A stretch of DNA of 40,836 nt. Source: Arenibacter amylolyticus. Its GTDB lineage: Bacteria; Bacteroidota; Bacteroidia; Flavobacteriales; Flavobacteriaceae. The stretch lies in NCBI RefSeq assembly GCF_002150785.1, contig NZ_MTAZ01000046.1, forward strand, positions 1 through 40,836, read 5' to 3'. The stretch's first letter is position 1, and every line of letters begins with the position of its first letter. Made by a program: the position numbers and the translations under genes. Shown here piece by piece: positions 38,701 through 40,836 of this stretch. The notes below the pieces were generated by a model. The model had not been told where the DNA came from. It worked only from the letters and a program-made list of their open reading frames with translations, and ran no database searches.

Positions 38701-39152
38701 AAGGATTTGATTTTAACGTATTCTTCCAAGGGGTTGGCGGAAATAAAATCTATAACGGAAACGATTTTAGATTATTAAGTATGGATACCGGTAGAAACTT
38801 TAGAACCGCCACCTTAAATTCTTGGACCCCAAGCAATACCAATACCGATATGCCCAGGGCGGTATTGGGTGATCCCAATCAGAATAACCGCGCCTCCACC
38901 AGGTTTTTACAGGATGGAGATTACCTGCGTCTAAAAACCATTCAATTGGGATATTCATTCCCAGAATCCCTAATAGATAATACATTTATCAATAGGTTAA
39001 GATTATATGCTACTGGGCAGAACCTGCTCACTTTTACCAAGTATGACGGTTTGGATCCTGAGGTAGGTGGAAGTATCCTTTCCAGGGGTATCGACATCAA
39101 TTTGTATCCAAAATACAAATCAGTCATTTTGGGTCTACAACTTCAATTTTAA
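35754..39152 (+). CDS. SusC-like TonB-dependent transporter 2 with STN signalling domain
   Basis: This 1132-residue TonB-dependent transporter has a signal region (MKTFIFLCCMATFGFG, cleaved near AFAQN), then an STN domain (about residues 45-115, ILIKSDTHLSVVQVFELIKNQ) that marks it as a signal transducer for the adjacent FecR/sigma pair. The carboxypeptidase-like domain (VSGTVTDSNGYPLPGASITL) and the plug (DEIVVVGYGTQKKSDVTGAI, LYIVDGVQADP, GAIYGTRAANGVVIISTKKG) follow. The barrel ends YKSVILGLQLQF with a terminal aromatic. It imports oligosaccharides together with SusD 2, encoded 23 bp downstream. The ligand is unknown, though the locus suggests a fucose-containing glycan. Confidence 0.95.
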   Translation: MKTNFNQPLVFGKGKLLMTVMKTFIFLCCMATFGFGPKTAFAQNEKILIKSDTHLSVVQVFELIKNQTEHTFIYRSDLFDQAPKIFLKKGKIKANDLLKKSLSFGNFDVNFTSDGAILLEKKPFTPKKVEVQQIVSGTVTDSNGYPLPGASITLKENSTIGVQTDFDGNFSIEVPNPQTTLVIRYLGFMTQEVIVGNQSQINIIMEEDAQSLDEIVVVGYGTQKKSDVTGAISTVKSEELTKVVSTNPVDALQGRVSGVTVTQSSGSPGSASDIMIRGIGSFGNNQPLYIVDGVQADPYFIDSNNIASIEILKDAASGAIYGTRAANGVVIISTKKGKSGKPKVEIGSSLSMNTVRKKMNLLDAQGYIDVHTQMYQNAGAALPQYLTNPPATNTDWINETHRDGLLHLQNVRVSGASEFVDYSISGNFADETGILLGSEFTKKGISANIGTKKGRLNIKTNLTYSETYREDFKFSLRETYFISPLIPVLDSSKESGYGFRSGDIPDHRNPVGEAKFFDGYTKLKYFLGNVNIGYEIIDGLNFNSNFSLSNLANYTYNFHQPFRVRDVQDDPQREFSFISEYNSEFRRLNQEYTLNYEGEIGKNTFQLLAGYQRISEPFKETYAQGEGYKLDEDNNKVPAIILDPNFNTLNAFNDGTYSANGTNAKYALVSQFGRVNYTYDNKYLFQASVRRDGSSKFGKNNKYGVFPSYALGWKITDEEFMKDQELFNFLKLRYSWGQAGNDSALGYYDYVALISQGKSQNDGGYVFGNPQNSSLGSIARSLQNDNLQWETNTSSNFGLDFAALGNKLTGAINYYNSTTEDLLIIKEVSPSAGINNPVVNVGEFQNKGIEIELGYTNKDNDFQYSLFSTFTTINSEVTKLSNENQVLFGTGLLFGSDHFVNQTRINHEPGAYFLPVADGIFQNQAEVDAHSVAGNLIQPDAAPGDIRFIDQNGDGIINSEDETYQGTAIPKYEYSLNLSANYKGFDFNVFFQGVGGNKIYNGNDFRLLSMDTGRNFRTATLNSWTPSNTNTDMPRAVLGDPNQNNRASTRFLQDGDYLRLKTIQLGYSFPESLIDNTFINRLRLYATGQNLLTFTKYDGLDPEVGGSILSRGIDINLYPKYKSVILGLQLQF

Positions 39153-39175
39153 TTATCAATAAAAATATTCATACA

Positions 39176-40717
39176 ATGAAAAATCTATATAAAATATTCA
39201 TAGCAACCTTTTTATTGGTAGCCATGGTATCCTGTAACGACGACGAGTTTCTGGTTGAGACCTCACCGGACAAATTAACTTCCGAAAACTTTTGGAGAAA
39301 TGCTGAGGATGCCCTATCTGGGCTAACCGCAGCCTATTCTGAACTTGAATCTAGAAGTAATTTTTGGGACGGTTGGCAAGAAGGTAGACCAGTAGTGGAA
39401 TATTTCAGATCTGATTACGCCTTACCGGGGCCCGATGCCAGCAATTACGCTCATTGGATGTCTATCTTTAATTTCAACTATACCAATGGTCACATCTTTT
39501 TGGACGTCCTCTGGGGCACTAATTACAAGGGGCTTAATTTTGCCAATCAGGTGATTACCAAAGTAGGGGAAATGACATCGGATCAGATTTCCGATGATGA
39601 AAAGAAACAAATCATTGGAGAAGCTACCTTTTTAAGGGCTTACTATCATTTTAAATTGCTTAGCCTTTATGAACAAATCATAATCCGAAACGAAATCATC
39701 TCACCAGAGACATTAGACAAGCCATTATCTAGCCGTCCCGAGGCTTGGGAAGCTATAATTACCGACTTTAAGGCGGCATCCGAGATGTTACCGGTCACAG
39801 TGGCGGATACTGATTTGGGCAGAGCTACCAAAGGAGCGGCCTTAGCCTATCTAGGAAAGGCCTATTTACATAAGGCCGGTGATGCCAGCTCTGCGGAAAC
39901 TACGGACTACAAAAATGCCGCAGATGCATTTAAGGCGGTCGTAGATAGTCAAGTATATGCTTTGGAGCCAGATTTCCTTAGCCTTTTTAATGGCGAAAAT
40001 GAAAATAACCAAGAATCTATTTTCGAACTTCAATTTAAATCGGGGGATGCTACTTCATGGAACGCCACCAGACTTCATGCCTTTGTGGGCGATTGGTCCA
40101 TAGGCGGATGGGGAGGCATAGAAGCCAACCCCCAATTGGTAGATGTCATGAAAAAAGAAGGTCAGATAGCCAGTAACGGACTGTACGACAACAGACTTTA
40201 TGGCACCCTTTATTTTAAAGATCCATTTTATAACGACCCCAATACCAACGAAATGCAAGGTAGCACTTGGGACGTTCTAATGAACGAAACCTATGGCGAC
40301 ACCCGTGATAACAAAGCCTATTTTAGAAAGTGGTTGCCAAATTATGTTTGGAACAATAGTTATGTTGGCGTAAATGTGGTGTTGATGCGTTATGCAGATG
40401 TTTTGTTGATGTATGCGGAAGCGCTTAACGAAACCGATAATACGCCTTTGGCCATCAGTCTTATTAATGAGGTAAGAAGGGTGCACGGAAATATGCCTCC
40501 AATTACAGTGTCCTCAAAATCTGATGTAAAGGCACAAATAATCCATGAGCGTACCATGGAACTGACCTTGGAATCTACCCGCTTCTTTGATTTACGTCGT
40601 TGGGGAATGTTGGATGCTGCTATGAATACTGCTGGAAGAAGTGGATTTGATGCTACCACACATAGTTATTTTCCTATACCTCTATCAGAAATTCAGGCCA
40701 ATACGGCAATTGACTAA
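39176..40717 (+). CDS. SusD-like surface glycan-binding lipoprotein 2
   Basis: This 513-residue RagB/SusD lipoprotein has the signal MKNLYKIFIATFLLVAMVSC with lipidated Cys20, followed by an acidic NDDEFL stretch that fits the Bacteroidota surface-export signal. The family segments include EATFLRAYYHFKLLSLYE, MRYADVLLMYAEALNETDN and TLESTRFFDLRRWG near the C terminus, and the end has YFPIPLSEI. It pairs with SusC 2. A strong terminator lies 25 bp after the stop, closing this operon within the window. Confidence 0.94.
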   Translation: MKNLYKIFIATFLLVAMVSCNDDEFLVETSPDKLTSENFWRNAEDALSGLTAAYSELESRSNFWDGWQEGRPVVEYFRSDYALPGPDASNYAHWMSIFNFNYTNGHIFLDVLWGTNYKGLNFANQVITKVGEMTSDQISDDEKKQIIGEATFLRAYYHFKLLSLYEQIIIRNEIISPETLDKPLSSRPEAWEAIITDFKAASEMLPVTVADTDLGRATKGAALAYLGKAYLHKAGDASSAETTDYKNAADAFKAVVDSQVYALEPDFLSLFNGENENNQESIFELQFKSGDATSWNATRLHAFVGDWSIGGWGGIEANPQLVDVMKKEGQIASNGLYDNRLYGTLYFKDPFYNDPNTNEMQGSTWDVLMNETYGDTRDNKAYFRKWLPNYVWNNSYVGVNVVLMRYADVLLMYAEALNETDNTPLAISLINEVRRVHGNMPPITVSSKSDVKAQIIHERTMELTLESTRFFDLRRWGMLDAAMNTAGRSGFDATTHSYFPIPLSEIQANTAID

Positions 40718-40741
40718 ACCATTCTACTTATTATATTAATG

Positions 40742-40790
40742 AAAAAAATCTCTCGACAATCAAAGGATAGCCGAGAGATTTTTTTATGTT
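40742..40790 (+). terminator. Strong rho-independent terminator after susD 2
   Basis: A 14-bp stem pairs 40742-40755 (A-run then TCTCTCG) with 40772-40785 (CGAGAGA then T-run), with a 16-base loop. The A and T runs make it effective in both directions. It closes the sigma/FecR/SusCD unit. Confidence 0.9.
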
Positions 40791-40836
40791 GCAAAAACAA
40801 TACTGTCCTAAACGATTTCAGGAAGTTCTAAAACTA

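Overview
The window looks like a marine Bacteroidota, most likely Flavobacteriaceae. It has two SusC/SusD outer-membrane uptake pairs, an ECF sigma/FecR anti-sigma pair, lipoproteins with a Cys right after the hydrophobic signal, AT-rich spacers with no Shine-Dalgarno sequences, and -7 boxes of the TAnnTTTG type. It is a polysaccharide utilization locus (PUL) for a fucose-rich, sulfated and probably acetylated glycan such as fucoidan fragments, joined to a nearly complete non-phosphorylating L-fucose pathway. The species cannot be named from the sequence alone.

Region 1 (about 103-16068, all minus strand, transcribed right to left): an AraC-type regulator, L-fuconate dehydratase, a 2-keto-3-deoxy-L-fuconate dehydrogenase-type SDR, a GH29 lipoprotein with an F5/8C domain, an FAH-family diketo-deoxy-fuconate hydrolase, a GH95 lipoprotein, a second GH29, a type I sulfatase lipoprotein, a putative L-fucose dehydrogenase SDR, a FucP permease, a RhaM-family mutarotase and an FMN L-lactate dehydrogenase. 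Released L-fucose would be imported, epimerised, oxidised, dehydrated, oxidised again and split into pyruvate and L-lactate; the lactate is then oxidised to pyruvate. Only L-fuconolactonase is absent. A terminator-like hairpin at 9366-9402 may split the array into two transcripts.

Region 2 (16570-28317, plus strand, divergent from araC): SusC/SusD pair 1, a GH95 enzyme, a divergent GH95-like lipoprotein with altered active-site residues, and a secreted alpha/beta-hydrolase esterase. Long spacers with hairpins separate these genes.

Region 3 (28418-33517, minus strand): a GH63-like lipoprotein and, 36 bp downstream, a three-domain protein (APH-like kinase, M23 metallopeptidase fold, class III aminotransferase fold).

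Region 4 (33754-40717, plus strand): ECF sigma factor with a TTG start, FecR anti-sigma factor, STN-domain SusC 2 and SusD 2, closed by a strong terminator. This is a trans-envelope signalling and uptake unit, so the window carries two differently regulated SusCD systems.

Non-coding structure of note: a six-copy 7-bp tandem array (10450-10491) and a thirteen-copy 8-bp degenerate array (12843-12946), each beginning within a few bases of a stop codon; a nested palindromic element (10335-10417); and a structured 500-bp divergent control region (16069-16569). I saw no tRNA, rRNA, CRISPR array, transposase or integrase.
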